Origin: a virus
Reading direction: 5' to 3' (one strand)
Virus record (IMG/VR): IMGVR_UViG_3300033148_009356
Location: 1 to 40,298 of that record
Length of the DNA stretch: 40,298 bases
Shown: positions 22,634 through 31,020 of the stretch, piece after piece
Numbering within the stretch: position 1 is the stretch's first letter
Layout: every line of letters starts with the position of its first letter
Position numbers and translations under genes: made by a program
The notes under the pieces: generated by a model
The model's input: the letters and a program-made list of their open reading frames with translations, nothing else
Databases searched by the model: none
Told to the model about the DNA's origin: nothing

Positions 22634-23542
22634 ATGGTTGACATAAGAAAAGCCCTTGCAGAAGGTGCTGCAGGAACTGGTGGTTCTTTTGTTCCAACAG
22701 AGTATGCGAAGCGCTTTCTTGAACTTGTTCAAGCAAACTCTACAGCAATTCCTCTGTGTGAAAATCTCACTATGAAGTATGATGAGATGAAGATTCCTTC
22801 AGTGACTGCTGGAAACACAGCGTACTGGGTGGATGAGAATGCGACAATCACTTCAAGTGATTTGACCACAAGCTCAATCACTCTCACTGCAAAAAAAGTT
22901 GCTGCTTTGACTCAGATTTCAACAGAACTAATGGAGGATTCCGATCCTGCAATAGGACAGGTTGTAACTGACCAGCTTGCAAAAGATGTTGCTTTGAAAG
23001 TGGATGACGAGATCTACAACAGCACAAACTCTACTTTTGAAGGATTCAGGGACACAACGAACAACACAGACATCAACACAGTTGACGGTGACAATGCTGC
23101 AATCGAATACGACGATATCATAGACCTTCAGTCTGAAATTCAGACAGATAACTTTGATGGTGGATCCCATATAGTCATGCACCCTAAAGAGCTTGGAATG
23201 ATTCGAAAGCTCAAAGATGCACAGAGCAGACCGTTGTTTGATGAGGCAACTTTTGGAAGCCCGCTTCTAAGAGAAGCTCCTAAAACAATCGGAACCATTC
23301 TTGGACTAAGAGTTGTGTTAAGTACCCAGATTCCGGTAACAACTGGAACAGGCGCTTCAACAGATGTGCTTGTCATAACACAAGGAACAAGTGCAATTTA
23401 TGGGGTAAGAAGGCTCGCAAGGTTCCACAGAGAATATCAGATTGAAACAGACAACTGGAAAATCCAGACAAATCTGCGTTCAGCATTCAGTATGAAGTAT
23501 GAGAAGTCTTGTGGAGTAATCCAGAACGTTACAACTTCATAG
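22634..23542 (+). CDS. HK97-fold major capsid protein
   Basis: A 302-residue protein. It starts with a short Gly/Ala-rich arm (GAAGTGGSFVPTEYAKRFLE), then AYWVDENATITSSDLTTSSI near 57-76 and LTAKKVAALTQISTELMEDS near 78-97, where ISTELMEDS is the classic HK97 E-loop/spine junction. A P-domain helix (AKDVALKVDDEIYN) and an A-domain with SHIVMHPKELGMIRKLKD follow. Little N-terminal extension remains, which fits a separate scaffold in the protease tail. GGGGGTGA gives a strong ribosome site, as expected for the most abundant virion protein. Confidence 0.93.
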   Translation: MVDIRKALAEGAAGTGGSFVPTEYAKRFLELVQANSTAIPLCENLTMKYDEMKIPSVTAGNTAYWVDENATITSSDLTTSSITLTAKKVAALTQISTELMEDSDPAIGQVVTDQLAKDVALKVDDEIYNSTNSTFEGFRDTTNNTDINTVDGDNAAIEYDDIIDLQSEIQTDNFDGGSHIVMHPKELGMIRKLKDAQSRPLFDEATFGSPLLREAPKTIGTILGLRVVLSTQIPVTTGTGASTDVLVITQGTSAIYGVRRLARFHREYQIETDNWKIQTNLRSAFSMKYEKSCGVIQNVTTS

Positions 23543-23552
23543 TTGTAGCGTT

Positions 23553-23567
23553 ATCCCCTTTGGGGAT
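23553..23567 (+). terminator. hairpin after the capsid gene
   Basis: ATCCCC and GGGGAT form a perfect six-pair stem with a TTT loop, starting 11 bases after the capsid stop. There is no long T-run, so it may stabilise the capsid mRNA 3' end or weaken read-through rather than end transcription fully. Confidence 0.4.
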
Positions 23568-23581
23568 TTAGGTGGTTAAGG

Positions 23582-24124
23582 GTGACAACAAGATATGCTT
23601 CAGCAGACCAGTTTCGTGCCGAAACAAATGTGCAGTCTGGAGAATATTCTGATTCTGATTTGGAGCAGTTTCTTGATGCTGCAACTGTTTTAATTGACAA
23701 TCGTACTGGTCGGACTTGGCAAGGAATTCAAACAGTGACTGACGAATATTATGATGGAAATGGTGAAACTTTTCTTTTCTTGGATAATGTTGATTTAACG
23801 AGCTTGGATGCTCTTTCAATTAATGAAGATTTTGATGGAACTTACACAAGCGTAACGCTTGATTACACTCGCTATTATTCTGCTACTGGGCGCATTGAAT
23901 TGGATGTTGAGAATTCTGATTCAAAAATTGAAGTTGATGCTTTCATCAAGGGCCCGAAAACAGTTAAGGTTTCTTACAAGTATGGGCACGCTGCTCCTAC
24001 CGAAGAGATTACTGAATTGTGCATTTTGATTGTGGAGTATAGGTTAAATCCTACTGCTGCTTTAAGAAGCGATATTGATCGGAGGATTCGTGAACTGAAG
24101 GCGGATGGTGTTGAAGAAATTTAA
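23582..24124 (+). CDS. head-tail connector, gp6-like
   Basis: A 180-residue acidic protein from a GTG at 23582, with GGTGGTTAAGG as ribosome site. It has the connector pattern: YASADQFRAETNVQ, then DLEQFLDAATVLIDNRTGRT near 28-47, a beta-rich middle, VKVSYKYGHAAPTEEITE and a final helix ending in RRIRELKADG. It would sit below the portal as the adaptor ring. Position directly after the capsid supports this. Confidence 0.8.
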   Translation: MTTRYASADQFRAETNVQSGEYSDSDLEQFLDAATVLIDNRTGRTWQGIQTVTDEYYDGNGETFLFLDNVDLTSLDALSINEDFDGTYTSVTLDYTRYYSATGRIELDVENSDSKIEVDAFIKGPKTVKVSYKYGHAAPTEEITELCILIVEYRLNPTAALRSDIDRRIRELKADGVEEI

Positions 24125-24164
24125 ATACATATTTACACATATGTGTGAATTTGAAACTGCGTAA
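24121..24164 (+). promoter_or_regulatory. internal promoter with 12-base palindrome and 7-codon leaderless ORF
   Basis: TTTAAATA overlaps the end of the connector gene (about 24120-24127) and a perfect palindrome ACACATATGTGT lies at 24135-24146. The ATG in the palindrome opens a tiny frame, MCEFETA then stop (24141-24164), just before GGGTGAG and the next true start at 24177. A start near 24149 or slightly upstream is predicted. The layout suggests a second tail-operon promoter, possibly controlled by a repressor. Confidence 0.4.
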
Positions 24165-24176
24165 GCGGGTGAGAAC

Positions 24177-24611
24177 ATGACTGGATATTCAGAAATTTTA
24201 GATGGATTGCAAAGTAGTCTTCACACAATAATTAGTGGAGATGCTACGGTTACTTCCTATACAACAAACATTGTTGATGGTTTGCCTTATTCTCAAATGA
24301 TGAGAGGAAAAGGATTTCCTTATGTTCAGGTTCCTATCGGGACTTTTTCAGAATCTCAATTCACTTCGACAAAGAAAAGAGTTTTGGTTGACACTACAAT
24401 AACAGTCTTCGATAGGATTGCATCAAATACAAGAAAAATAACAGACGCAGTAAGAAATGCAATAGAAACAGCTAATTCTACAACACGCACGAATGGTTTT
24501 TATAACCCAAAATTTGTTTCATCGTCTATGACTTCTTCCCTTTTACCAGATGAAAAACCATTGTATGAATATCGCTTTACTCTGCGATATGAATGGAGGG
24601 GAGCTGTATGA
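24177..24611 (+). CDS. tail terminator/completion-like protein
   Basis: A 144-residue alpha/beta protein: a helix (YSEILDGLQSSLHTII), central strands (FPYVQVPIGTFSESQFTSTK, VLVDTTITVFD), a helix (ITDAVRNAIETANS) and closing strands (YEYRFTLRYEWRGAV). This matches the fold order of tail terminator/minor tail proteins, which cap the tail tube. It sits between the connector and gp10-like genes, the normal place. GGGTGAG precedes the ATG. Confidence 0.65.
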   Translation: MTGYSEILDGLQSSLHTIISGDATVTSYTTNIVDGLPYSQMMRGKGFPYVQVPIGTFSESQFTSTKKRVLVDTTITVFDRIASNTRKITDAVRNAIETANSTTRTNGFYNPKFVSSSMTSSLLPDEKPLYEYRFTLRYEWRGAV

Positions 24612-25060
24612 ATGTTGTTGTTGATGATAAAGCACTTAGAAAGTTTGTTCAAGACCTTGAGATTAACATTCCAACTCGTGTTGCTGACAAGTCTGGGGAT
24701 TTTATTGCACAGAGAGCAAGAGAAAACTTGTCCGGAGTTCATTGGAATGGTGAGTTGGAAGACAGTATTTCAAAACCACCAGCTATGAATAAGACTTGTG
24801 TTGTTGAAGCAACAGCGCCTTATGCTTGGCGGTTTGAAGAAGGTTGGACTGGGTGGGAGCCACAATCTGCTTTGCTTTTAAAATGGGCTGATTATAGGGC
24901 AGGCAGAAAGCTTGTTTCAAGGATTTTAGCAGAAAAAGGAATTAATGTTGACTATTCTGAAAAAGGCAGGGCAACAGAATTTATGGGAAAAGCTTCTCGG
25001 TCGCTTGATGAAAACAAAGCAGCCACTTATGTAGAAGAAAGCATAAAGGAGGTGACATAA
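24608..25060 (+). CDS. HK97 gp10-like head-tail joining protein
   Basis: A 150-residue protein. The start ATG at 24608 overlaps the upstream stop (GTATGA); an earlier in-frame ATG at 24593 would overlap more. Family marks are VDDKALRKFVQDLE, DFIAQRARENLSGVHWNGEL near 33-52, and APYAWRFEEGWTGW near 75-88, typical of HK97 gp10 proteins (the A-P-Y-A/H motif). It likely joins tail to head. Confidence 0.8.
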   Translation: MNVVVDDKALRKFVQDLEINIPTRVADKSGDFIAQRARENLSGVHWNGELEDSISKPPAMNKTCVVEATAPYAWRFEEGWTGWEPQSALLLKWADYRAGRKLVSRILAEKGINVDYSEKGRATEFMGKASRSLDENKAATYVEESIKEVT

Positions 25061-25062
25061 AC

Positions 25063-25650
25063 ATGGCAGTTGAAGGATGGTTTGGAAAAGACGCGAGAGT
25101 TACAATGGAACTCAAAGGTGGTGGAAACACTACTGAGATTCATGGAAGCATTACTTCCTACAGTGAAAGCGGAGCCAAAAAAGAAACAGAATCCATTCCT
25201 GTATTTGGCGGTGGAAACATACCTAAAGAAATGGTTCAAGAAGATCTTGAAGTAACATTCGAAGTCGTTCCAACAGACTTGACTTTTTTCGAACCGCTGA
25301 GTGGAGAAGCGGTAACGGAAACAGTTGAAGTAGTTAAATCAACTTCTTCCTCAGCAGAAGATTACAGAGTAACTATTACTTGGGGAGAAGGATTCAGTGG
25401 AACTCCAGAGGAACCGAATACTGGAGAAGCATTAAGGTACACTTTTGTGAACTGCAATGCTACAACAGTAGAGTGTTCGGATGATGCTGATGGAGAGCTT
25501 GTTGCAACAGTTACATTCAAGCTTGCACCAACAGACTCGTCAGGGAATCCTCAGATTTTCAGAGAAAGAACACCAGATGCTTCAGCAACACCGTTTCCAG
25601 ATCCATATGGTGATGCGGCAGTACGACAAGCATTTGATAGTTACGCATAA
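25063..25650 (+). CDS. major tail tube protein
   Basis: A 195-residue beta-rich acidic protein with a strong GGAGGTGA ribosome site. It shows IHGSITSYSESGAKKETESI near 24-43, VFGGGNIPKEM, DLEVTFEVVP near 65-74 and a long C-terminal strand set. The composition (Gly/Thr/Ser/Glu, Ile-Gly-Ser type strands) and the place before the tail chaperone genes mark a siphovirus tube protein. It forms the hexamer stack of the tail. Confidence 0.75.
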   Translation: MAVEGWFGKDARVTMELKGGGNTTEIHGSITSYSESGAKKETESIPVFGGGNIPKEMVQEDLEVTFEVVPTDLTFFEPLSGEAVTETVEVVKSTSSSAEDYRVTITWGEGFSGTPEEPNTGEALRYTFVNCNATTVECSDDADGELVATVTFKLAPTDSSGNPQIFRERTPDASATPFPDPYGDAAVRQAFDSYA

Positions 25651-25664
25651 AGGAGGTAAGAAAT

Positions 25665-25937
25665 ATGAGTGAGAAGGAAATTTTGGATGGAAAGAAATCC
25701 AAATCTTTCAGGAACTTTATGATTTTCCAAATGGAAGAAAATCAGTATAAGCGCTTTGAAAGGTTTTGTGCAGTGGAGGGATTGAACTTTGCTCCGGCAA
25801 TAACAATGTTGCTGAATTCTTGGGACAATGTTCACGCTTACTCTGAATTGCATGAGCGTTTAGAGAACTTGGAGAATTCGCTAAAAGAAAAAGAGCAAGA
25901 ACCGAAAGGAAAGAAAACATGGGGTGGAAAAAAATGA
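25665..25937 (+). CDS. small helical protein, 90 aa
   Basis: A 90-residue protein with AAAGGAGGTAAG before its ATG. A short strand (FMIFQMEENQYKRF) leads into two helices, FCAVEGLNFAPAITMLLNSW, like a ribbon-helix-helix, followed by a Glu/Lys coiled coil and a Gly/Lys tail. It lies between tube and tail chaperone genes, where a DNA-binding regulator would be unusual; a tail-assembly role is the other option. Its stop overlaps the next ATG. Confidence 0.55.
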   Translation: MSEKEILDGKKSKSFRNFMIFQMEENQYKRFERFCAVEGLNFAPAITMLLNSWDNVHAYSELHERLENLENSLKEKEQEPKGKKTWGGKK

Positions 25938-26431
25938 AGATAGATGCAGTAATGAAGAAACTGGAAAAGTTTCACGGAAAATCAAAAGAAATCAAAGTAA
26001 AGAATGATGATGGCGAAGACATTGTTTTCAAAATCTATCAGCTTCCAATGAAGTATATGCCTTTGTTTACTAAGATTCAAATGTTCAATCAAAAGCTTGG
26101 CATAAAAGAACCAGAGAAAGGAGAGGAAAGACAGGATCCTGATTTATCTTTGTTGAATAAAGAGGAATTAACCGAATATGCAAACAGTATGAAGGACTTG
26201 GTTTTAACAAGCCTGGCTTTTTCCATTTGCGTGGACGAAGGTTTGATTACTTATAATGATGTAGAAAAAGGAATGCCGGCAGACGTAGTAGATAAAGTTA
26301 AGGGTGGGGTTGAATTAATGGGCCTTTCTTTCGTGAACAGGTTTGCTGAGGCAATCTTTGAACAAAGTGCTATGGAAGACGAAGAGGGTGGTGACTCAAA
26401 AAAGTCAAGCGGGAAGTCAGAGAGAAAATGA
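25934..26431 (+). CDS. tail assembly chaperone, upstream frame (gpG-like)
   Basis: A 165-residue acidic-to-basic protein: KIDAVMKKLEKFHGKSKEI, the strand VFKIYQLPMKYMPLFTKIQM, then a helical middle. The ATG at 25934 overlaps the preceding stop; a frame from 25919 is also open. It sits between tube and tape measure, the place of lambda gpG. Near the 3' end a canonical slippery A AAA AAG (26398-26404) lies in the zero frame, so a -1 shift would fuse it to the next ORF. Confidence 0.75.
   Translation: MKIDAVMKKLEKFHGKSKEIKVKNDDGEDIVFKIYQLPMKYMPLFTKIQMFNQKLGIKEPEKGEERQDPDLSLLNKEELTEYANSMKDLVLTSLAFSICVDEGLITYNDVEKGMPADVVDKVKGGVELMGLSFVNRFAEAIFEQSAMEDEEGGDSKKSSGKSERK
26398..26404 (+). other. predicted -1 ribosomal frameshift site A AAA AAG
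   Basis: The zero-frame codons are TCA AAA AAG. Slipping back one base gives AAA AAA then GTC AAG CGG, which stays open straight into the downstream ORF (ATG at 26428). The fused product would be 248 residues. In lambda and many siphoviruses the gpG/gpGT pair works the same way. No clear stimulatory hairpin was seen downstream. Confidence 0.7.
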
Positions 26432-26679
26432 GGAAAGCATTCGGAATTGTAAATCCTTCAAAGCAAAGGTCTTACAAGCTCTTGACTGCGAACGATCTGA
26501 TTTCCACTTATGAAGTTGTAATGGAACAGTATGGGTGGACTTATTGGGAGTTAATGAGTACGCCTATTCCAGTCTTTGTTGAAATTACAGAGGCAATGAT
26601 TAGAAGGTTCAAGAAACAAGAAAAAGGAATAAAGAATGAAAACAAAGGAAAAGGTTGGAAAGGAAAAAGCAAAAGGTGA
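26428..26679 (+). CDS. tail assembly chaperone, downstream frame (gpT-like)
   Basis: An 83-residue frame with an ATG overlapping the upstream stop (AAATGA). The start MRKAFGIVNPSKQRSY is basic, then ISTYEVVMEQYGWTYWELMS and a helix, EITEAMIRRFKKQEKG, with a Lys/Gly tail. It is most likely made as a -1 frameshift extension of the preceding chaperone (the frame is open back to 26404), although direct initiation cannot be ruled out. The extended chaperone binds the tape measure encoded next. Confidence 0.75.
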   Translation: MRKAFGIVNPSKQRSYKLLTANDLISTYEVVMEQYGWTYWELMSTPIPVFVEITEAMIRRFKKQEKGIKNENKGKGWKGKSKR

Positions 26680-26685
26680 ATTGAG

Positions 26686-28647
26686 ATGGCTGTTGTTCCA
26701 GTAACGGTTAGTATTAATGTCCTGATGAAAGGGTTAGATCAAGTCAAGGGACTGCAGAAGATGATGAACAAGTTGAGCACAGGTGCTTCTAAAACCATTG
26801 GAAAGAACATGTCTCAAATGGCTGTCGCCACCAAAAAAGGATTGGGTTCTGTTCAACAAACGAACTCAGAGCTTTATGAATCTCTTATTAAAAATACTCA
26901 GAAGATAGCTTATGCTCAGCAGACAGGAATTGACACTCAGAAAGTAATGACTAATGAAATTCTTGAGTCAAACAATGCAGCCATGATTTTGAAGAGCAGG
27001 GGAGTTGCAGGGGTTGATAAAGCAATCAGGCAAACAACCGCTTCTGCTCGGGGCTTTAAAATGGAATTCCTTTCCATAATGTTTTTTGGAATGTTTCTGC
27101 AACGTGTTTTTGGTGGCTTGTTGAAAGGAATGATGAATGCTTTCAACAAAATTGACAAGAAAGGAGTCATGCCATTGTCTCGTTCCCTCACAAGGCTGAA
27201 AGCTGCTTGGACTTTTTTGCAGTTTTCAATTGTTCAAGCAAGCGAGGGCTTGCTTACAGGGCTTATTACTAAGGCTGTTGAATTGCTTGACTGGTTCTCT
27301 GCTCTTCCAGAGGGCTGGCGACAACTGATTTTTGTAGCCGCTGGTTTTTTGGCTTTGCTTGGAACGATTGCTTTTACTGTTGGAACATTGAAGCTTGCAT
27401 TTGGGGGAATAGGAACCATTCTTGCAAAACTTGGGATTCCTGCAACTTTGAGTGGAAGCTTAACAGCCATAAGTAGTTTATTGGTTAAATTAATGATTGC
27501 GATTGTTATTTTAAAATCAATATGGGAATCCAATTTTGGAGATATTCAAGAAATTGTTGAAAGTTTGGCTGATAACATTTCCATTAAATTTAGAAACCTG
27601 TTTGGAACAGATTTGCCAAATATTGTTTCTGGGTTTGGTGGACTATTAAAAGGAATACTTGGTGGTGATTTAGATGAAGCAGGAGAAAGCTTTAACACTT
27701 TTGCGAAAGGGGCTATCATGGCTTTTGTGAGAATTGTTTTAGCTGTTGCAGCCATAATGGCAGGAATTGTTTCTTTTGTTTCTCAAGGAGTCGCACAATT
27801 ATTGCTTACTTTTGAAGAACTTGCTACTCGGAGTGGACTGGCTGTTGCAAAAGCTTTTGGAGACCAATCTAAAATTAAGGCTTTTGAGCTTGAAATAAGT
27901 GGAATAAAAAATAGGCGTAAAGATGTTGCGGGGTTATCAAAAGATATGTTTGTAGGAATTTCTTCTGTTTTAACTAATATGGAATCTGGAGCTGAAGCTC
28001 TTACAAACGAACTTTTCAAATCTAATAAACCAATAACTGATATGGAAACAAAAACTTCTAAAGTCGTAGGACATTGGGATTTAATTAATCAGAAAATTAA
28101 AGAAAGTAATGAAACTCTTAAATTATCTTCTCAAGTAGGGGCTTCTTTTGGGGAACTTCCTATTATGATGGGTAAAGGATTTGAAGCGAATATGCCTGAA
28201 TTAGAGAAAAAAATAAATACTGCGCTTGAAAAAGCCAGCGCATACTTTCCTGCATCTGCTCCGAAAGCAGGTCCGTTTTCAAACCCGACTCCTTTTGTTC
28301 GAGGGCAGTTGCTAATCCTACAGTTTAGTTCAGGAATACTTGAAAAAGCTGGTTTGCTGAAAACAGTTTTAACCACTGTTTTCGAAGAAGCAATGCAGTC
28401 TGCTTACAATGCTTTCCATTTCTGGATTGATGCAATGGTTTCAGAGGTTAACAGAATGATTTCAGCAATCAGAGCACTGCAGGCAGTAAGAGCGGCTGGC
28501 TATGGTGGTGGCACGAGTACTGTTTCAATTGCTCAAACAGTAAATGTGAATGGGGCAAGAGACGTTGAAAGTGTGAGAACTGCTGTGAAAAACGAGTTAG
28601 ACAAGGTTGCTCAATCTATTAAAAGACAAACAGGAGGCAGACTATGA
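26686..28647 (+). CDS. tape measure protein
   Basis: A 653-residue protein after the chaperones. The N-terminal 120 residues are helical and basic; then hydrophobic blocks FLSIMFFGMFLQRVFGGLL (about 127-145), LIFVAAGFLALLGTIAFTV (about 218-236) and IVLAVAAIMAGIVSFVSQGV (about 350-369) follow, as usual in tape measures that line the tail and insert in membranes. The end carries a Gln/Val strand (QTVNVNGARDVESV). At roughly 0.15 nm per residue (general tape measure relation) the tail would be near 100 nm. Confidence 0.85.
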   Translation: MAVVPVTVSINVLMKGLDQVKGLQKMMNKLSTGASKTIGKNMSQMAVATKKGLGSVQQTNSELYESLIKNTQKIAYAQQTGIDTQKVMTNEILESNNAAMILKSRGVAGVDKAIRQTTASARGFKMEFLSIMFFGMFLQRVFGGLLKGMMNAFNKIDKKGVMPLSRSLTRLKAAWTFLQFSIVQASEGLLTGLITKAVELLDWFSALPEGWRQLIFVAAGFLALLGTIAFTVGTLKLAFGGIGTILAKLGIPATLSGSLTAISSLLVKLMIAIVILKSIWESNFGDIQEIVESLADNISIKFRNLFGTDLPNIVSGFGGLLKGILGGDLDEAGESFNTFAKGAIMAFVRIVLAVAAIMAGIVSFVSQGVAQLLLTFEELATRSGLAVAKAFGDQSKIKAFELEISGIKNRRKDVAGLSKDMFVGISSVLTNMESGAEALTNELFKSNKPITDMETKTSKVVGHWDLINQKIKESNETLKLSSQVGASFGELPIMMGKGFEANMPELEKKINTALEKASAYFPASAPKAGPFSNPTPFVRGQLLILQFSSGILEKAGLLKTVLTTVFEEAMQSAYNAFHFWIDAMVSEVNRMISAIRALQAVRAAGYGGGTSTVSIAQTVNVNGARDVESVRTAVKNELDKVAQSIKRQTGGRL

Positions 28648-29159
28648 GTTTTAACTGGGTTTATTTAAAGGATACTGGAAAGGCAAAGATTTCTGATGGG
28701 GATGAAATAACAAGCTATTCAAAAGTGAACAATGGGAATGAAATAAGGCTTAATGTTACGGATGAGTCTATGTCGATTACGAAAGCTGTTGAGCAACAGC
28801 CTTCTCTTTCAGAAAAGGATGCTACCCAGTTTTTCAAAGAAGCAGAGGTTAACAGGAACACTGTTGAAAATAGAGAATTCAGTATTTCTGGAGAGCTTAA
28901 TTTTAACAAGTCTGCTGATAGGACAATATTTGCAAACTTGATTTCTGCAGTTCGAAGCCCTGCTGTTTTTGCTTTCTCAAGTGATTTCACAAGATATGAT
29001 GAGAATCCAGTTAACTCTTCTTACAATGACTTGGATAATGGGAACTTTGACGAGAACCTGTTTGTTTATGTGATTGTGAAAGGATTTACTCCTTCCAAAG
29101 AGTCAACAAATTCAAACATTGTGAGTTATACATTGGACATGGTGTACACGCAGGAATGA
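28644..29159 (+). CDS. tail tip protein, distal-tail type
   Basis: A 171-residue beta-rich acidic protein beginning FNWVYLKDTGKAKIS, with EFSISGELNFNKSADR near 89-104 and AFSSDFTRYDEN near 120-131. The ATG overlaps the tape measure stop (CTATGA). Location between tape measure and baseplate hub is that of distal tail proteins. Family motifs are not clear, so the role rests on position. Confidence 0.6.
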   Translation: MSFNWVYLKDTGKAKISDGDEITSYSKVNNGNEIRLNVTDESMSITKAVEQQPSLSEKDATQFFKEAEVNRNTVENREFSISGELNFNKSADRTIFANLISAVRSPAVFAFSSDFTRYDENPVNSSYNDLDNGNFDENLFVYVIVKGFTPSKESTNSNIVSYTLDMVYTQE

Positions 29160-29166
29160 TGGTTTT

Positions 29167-30552
29167 ATGGGATTGCATGATATGTACTTGATTCATAATG
29201 GGGCTAATGACATTACGTCTGATGTGATTAATGTGATTGCTTCAAAAGGTTTGGATACAACAGCCGGCACTCTTCAATTACAATTTAAAGCAAACGATAC
29301 TTGGAATGGTTTTTTCACAGAGTCTGACAAAATAGAAGCTTACTTCAAGAATGGTTGGATTGACACTGCAAACCCTTCAACTGACGACTTGATTATTTCT
29401 GCAAACGTTAAAGACCTTGTTTACAATGCGCTTGATGGAACGGAAATACTGACTGTTGATTGTATTGATAGAACAGCTATTTTCAACAACCAGTTGCTTG
29501 GAAAGTCTTTCAGGGAAACAACAGGTTATTATGTAGCAAAGAGTGCTGATGATGGTGGAAATGAAAACAATTCAATTGTTCATTGGATAGTGAACCAGAT
29601 AAACTATGCAAACAGGGAGAACGCAAACTGGGAAGACATTAAAATGGGAACGATTGACACAACATCTCTTCCTGAAGACATGTCTGGAGTAGAATATGCA
29701 GTTGCTTACAAAACATATGGAGAGGTTTTGAAAGAACTTGCTCAAGGGCGTTACACTAATGGAGAAATTTACTATTTTAACATTGATTCTCAAAACAAAT
29801 TTAATTGGATTAGAAAAGCTGCAAACGCTTCCGGAACGATTGCAGAGGGAACTGACAAGATTACAGCTTACAAGATTTCTAAAGAAGTTTATGATATAGT
29901 TAATGCGGCTGTGTTCAATGCGGGTGTTGACTTGGATGGGCAGGGAATTTGGTGGTATGCTATCAATGAGGTTTCTGCTTCCGACATTGGTTTCAAGTGG
30001 GCTTTCTATTCTGATGTGAGATTGTCTGATAATTGGATTGACTCTATTTACGAGGTTGACTCAACTGGTTATGGAAGCGGTTCAACTTGGACTGATTCAA
30101 CAGCATCTTGGACACCAGACGAACACATTGATTCTTATCTTGTTGTTAATGGTGCAACCAGGGGCTTTAAGATTTTAGACAATGATTCAACAACCTTGAC
30201 TGTTGCAGGAGAACCAAACTTTGGGGACTCTTCAAACAAGGTTGGTTATAAAATTTATAATGGGGGAAATGCGCAGTACAGAACTGATGTGAAGAATGCT
30301 GCGAAGTCACAGGTTACTGACATGCTGAGAGCCACTGCAAAGCTCAGGTACAAGGGAACTATTTCCTTGAAAGGAACAAATTCTATTGTTGCAGGGCAGG
30401 TTTGGAACACTGAAATTGACAACCTGTCTTGGTCGTCAAGTGCTCCAAAGAAACTGAGAGTTACTGATGTTGACCATACGATTTCTCCGGGTGGCTGGAC
30501 TACTCAAATAAGCTTGAAGGAAGATGAGGGAACAGAGGGTGTGGCTGTATGA
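29167..30552 (+). CDS. baseplate hub-like tail protein with inserted domain
   Basis: A 461-residue protein. It has strand-rich N-terminal parts (GTEILTVDCIDRTAIFNNQL near 91-110) and the later hub domain (KLRVTDVDHTISPGGWTTQI near the C-terminus), which fits the gp27/gpD-like hub fold. Residues about 298-365 hold an inserted module, GYGSGSTWTDSTASWTPDEH then SYLVVNGATRGFKILDNDST, a small beta domain seen in other viral proteins. The start is ATG 29167 with AGGAATGATGG upstream; ATG 29182 is possible. Confidence 0.65.
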   Translation: MGLHDMYLIHNGANDITSDVINVIASKGLDTTAGTLQLQFKANDTWNGFFTESDKIEAYFKNGWIDTANPSTDDLIISANVKDLVYNALDGTEILTVDCIDRTAIFNNQLLGKSFRETTGYYVAKSADDGGNENNSIVHWIVNQINYANRENANWEDIKMGTIDTTSLPEDMSGVEYAVAYKTYGEVLKELAQGRYTNGEIYYFNIDSQNKFNWIRKAANASGTIAEGTDKITAYKISKEVYDIVNAAVFNAGVDLDGQGIWWYAINEVSASDIGFKWAFYSDVRLSDNWIDSIYEVDSTGYGSGSTWTDSTASWTPDEHIDSYLVVNGATRGFKILDNDSTTLTVAGEPNFGDSSNKVGYKIYNGGNAQYRTDVKNAAKSQVTDMLRATAKLRYKGTISLKGTNSIVAGQVWNTEIDNLSWSSSAPKKLRVTDVDHTISPGGWTTQISLKEDEGTEGVAV

Positions 30553-30743
30553 AATGTTTTTGGTGTGAAACAGAAATTGGGTTGAATGAAAAGAAAGTTG
30601 AAAGCGGAGGGCTTTCTTTTCACAAGGGCTGTTTTAAAGAGGCTTTTGACAAGCTAAAGCAGTTGGCTTTGGAGAGAACTGGAAAGGCAAACGATTTAAA
30701 GGAGAAAATCCATAGTTTAAGGGGGAAACAGCATGCCGTCTGA
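30549..30743 (+). CDS. LIM-like zinc miniprotein, 64 aa
   Basis: A 64-residue protein with CFWCETEIG at residues 3-11 and a FHKGCF near 25-30, a C-x2-C...H-x2-C arrangement like half a LIM or zinc-ribbon fold, then a basic helix (KLKQLALERTGKANDLKEK). The ATG overlaps the hub stop (GTATGA), and its end overlaps the next gene. Such small fingers are common in tail modules of related viruses, role unknown. Confidence 0.6.
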   Translation: MKCFWCETEIGLNEKKVESGGLSFHKGCFKEAFDKLKQLALERTGKANDLKEKIHSLRGKQHAV

Positions 30744-31020
30744 GTTTGAAAACGAGTTGATTGCCCAGCGAAAGAAAGATCAGGAACTCGAACGACAGCT
30801 TGGCAGCCTGCCGGATGTTATCGGTATCCTTCACGATTTTACCGCAAACCTTTACTGGAAGGTTAAAAGAGTTGTTGTGCGAAAGAGAAGCATTACTGCG
30901 GGAAATGAATACTTTATTTTAAGCCATCCAAGTTATGGAAAGCTTTCTGTGAACAAGCTTGGTTCAAAGCTTGCTGCTTTCGATGCTTGGACGACAGAAT
31001 ATGACTCGGGGGAATTGTAA
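30733..31020 (+). CDS. small tail-module protein, 95 aa
   Basis: A 95-residue protein: helix (ENELIAQRKKDQELERQLG), strands (YWKVKRVVVRKRSITAGN, FILSHPSYGKLSVNKLG) and an acidic end. It lies in the baseplate region with overlaps at both ends (start inside the previous gene; its stop shares a base with the next ATG). Probably a minor baseplate protein; no family is recognised. Confidence 0.55.
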   Translation: MPSEFENELIAQRKKDQELERQLGSLPDVIGILHDFTANLYWKVKRVVVRKRSITAGNEYFILSHPSYGKLSVNKLGSKLAAFDAWTTEYDSGEL

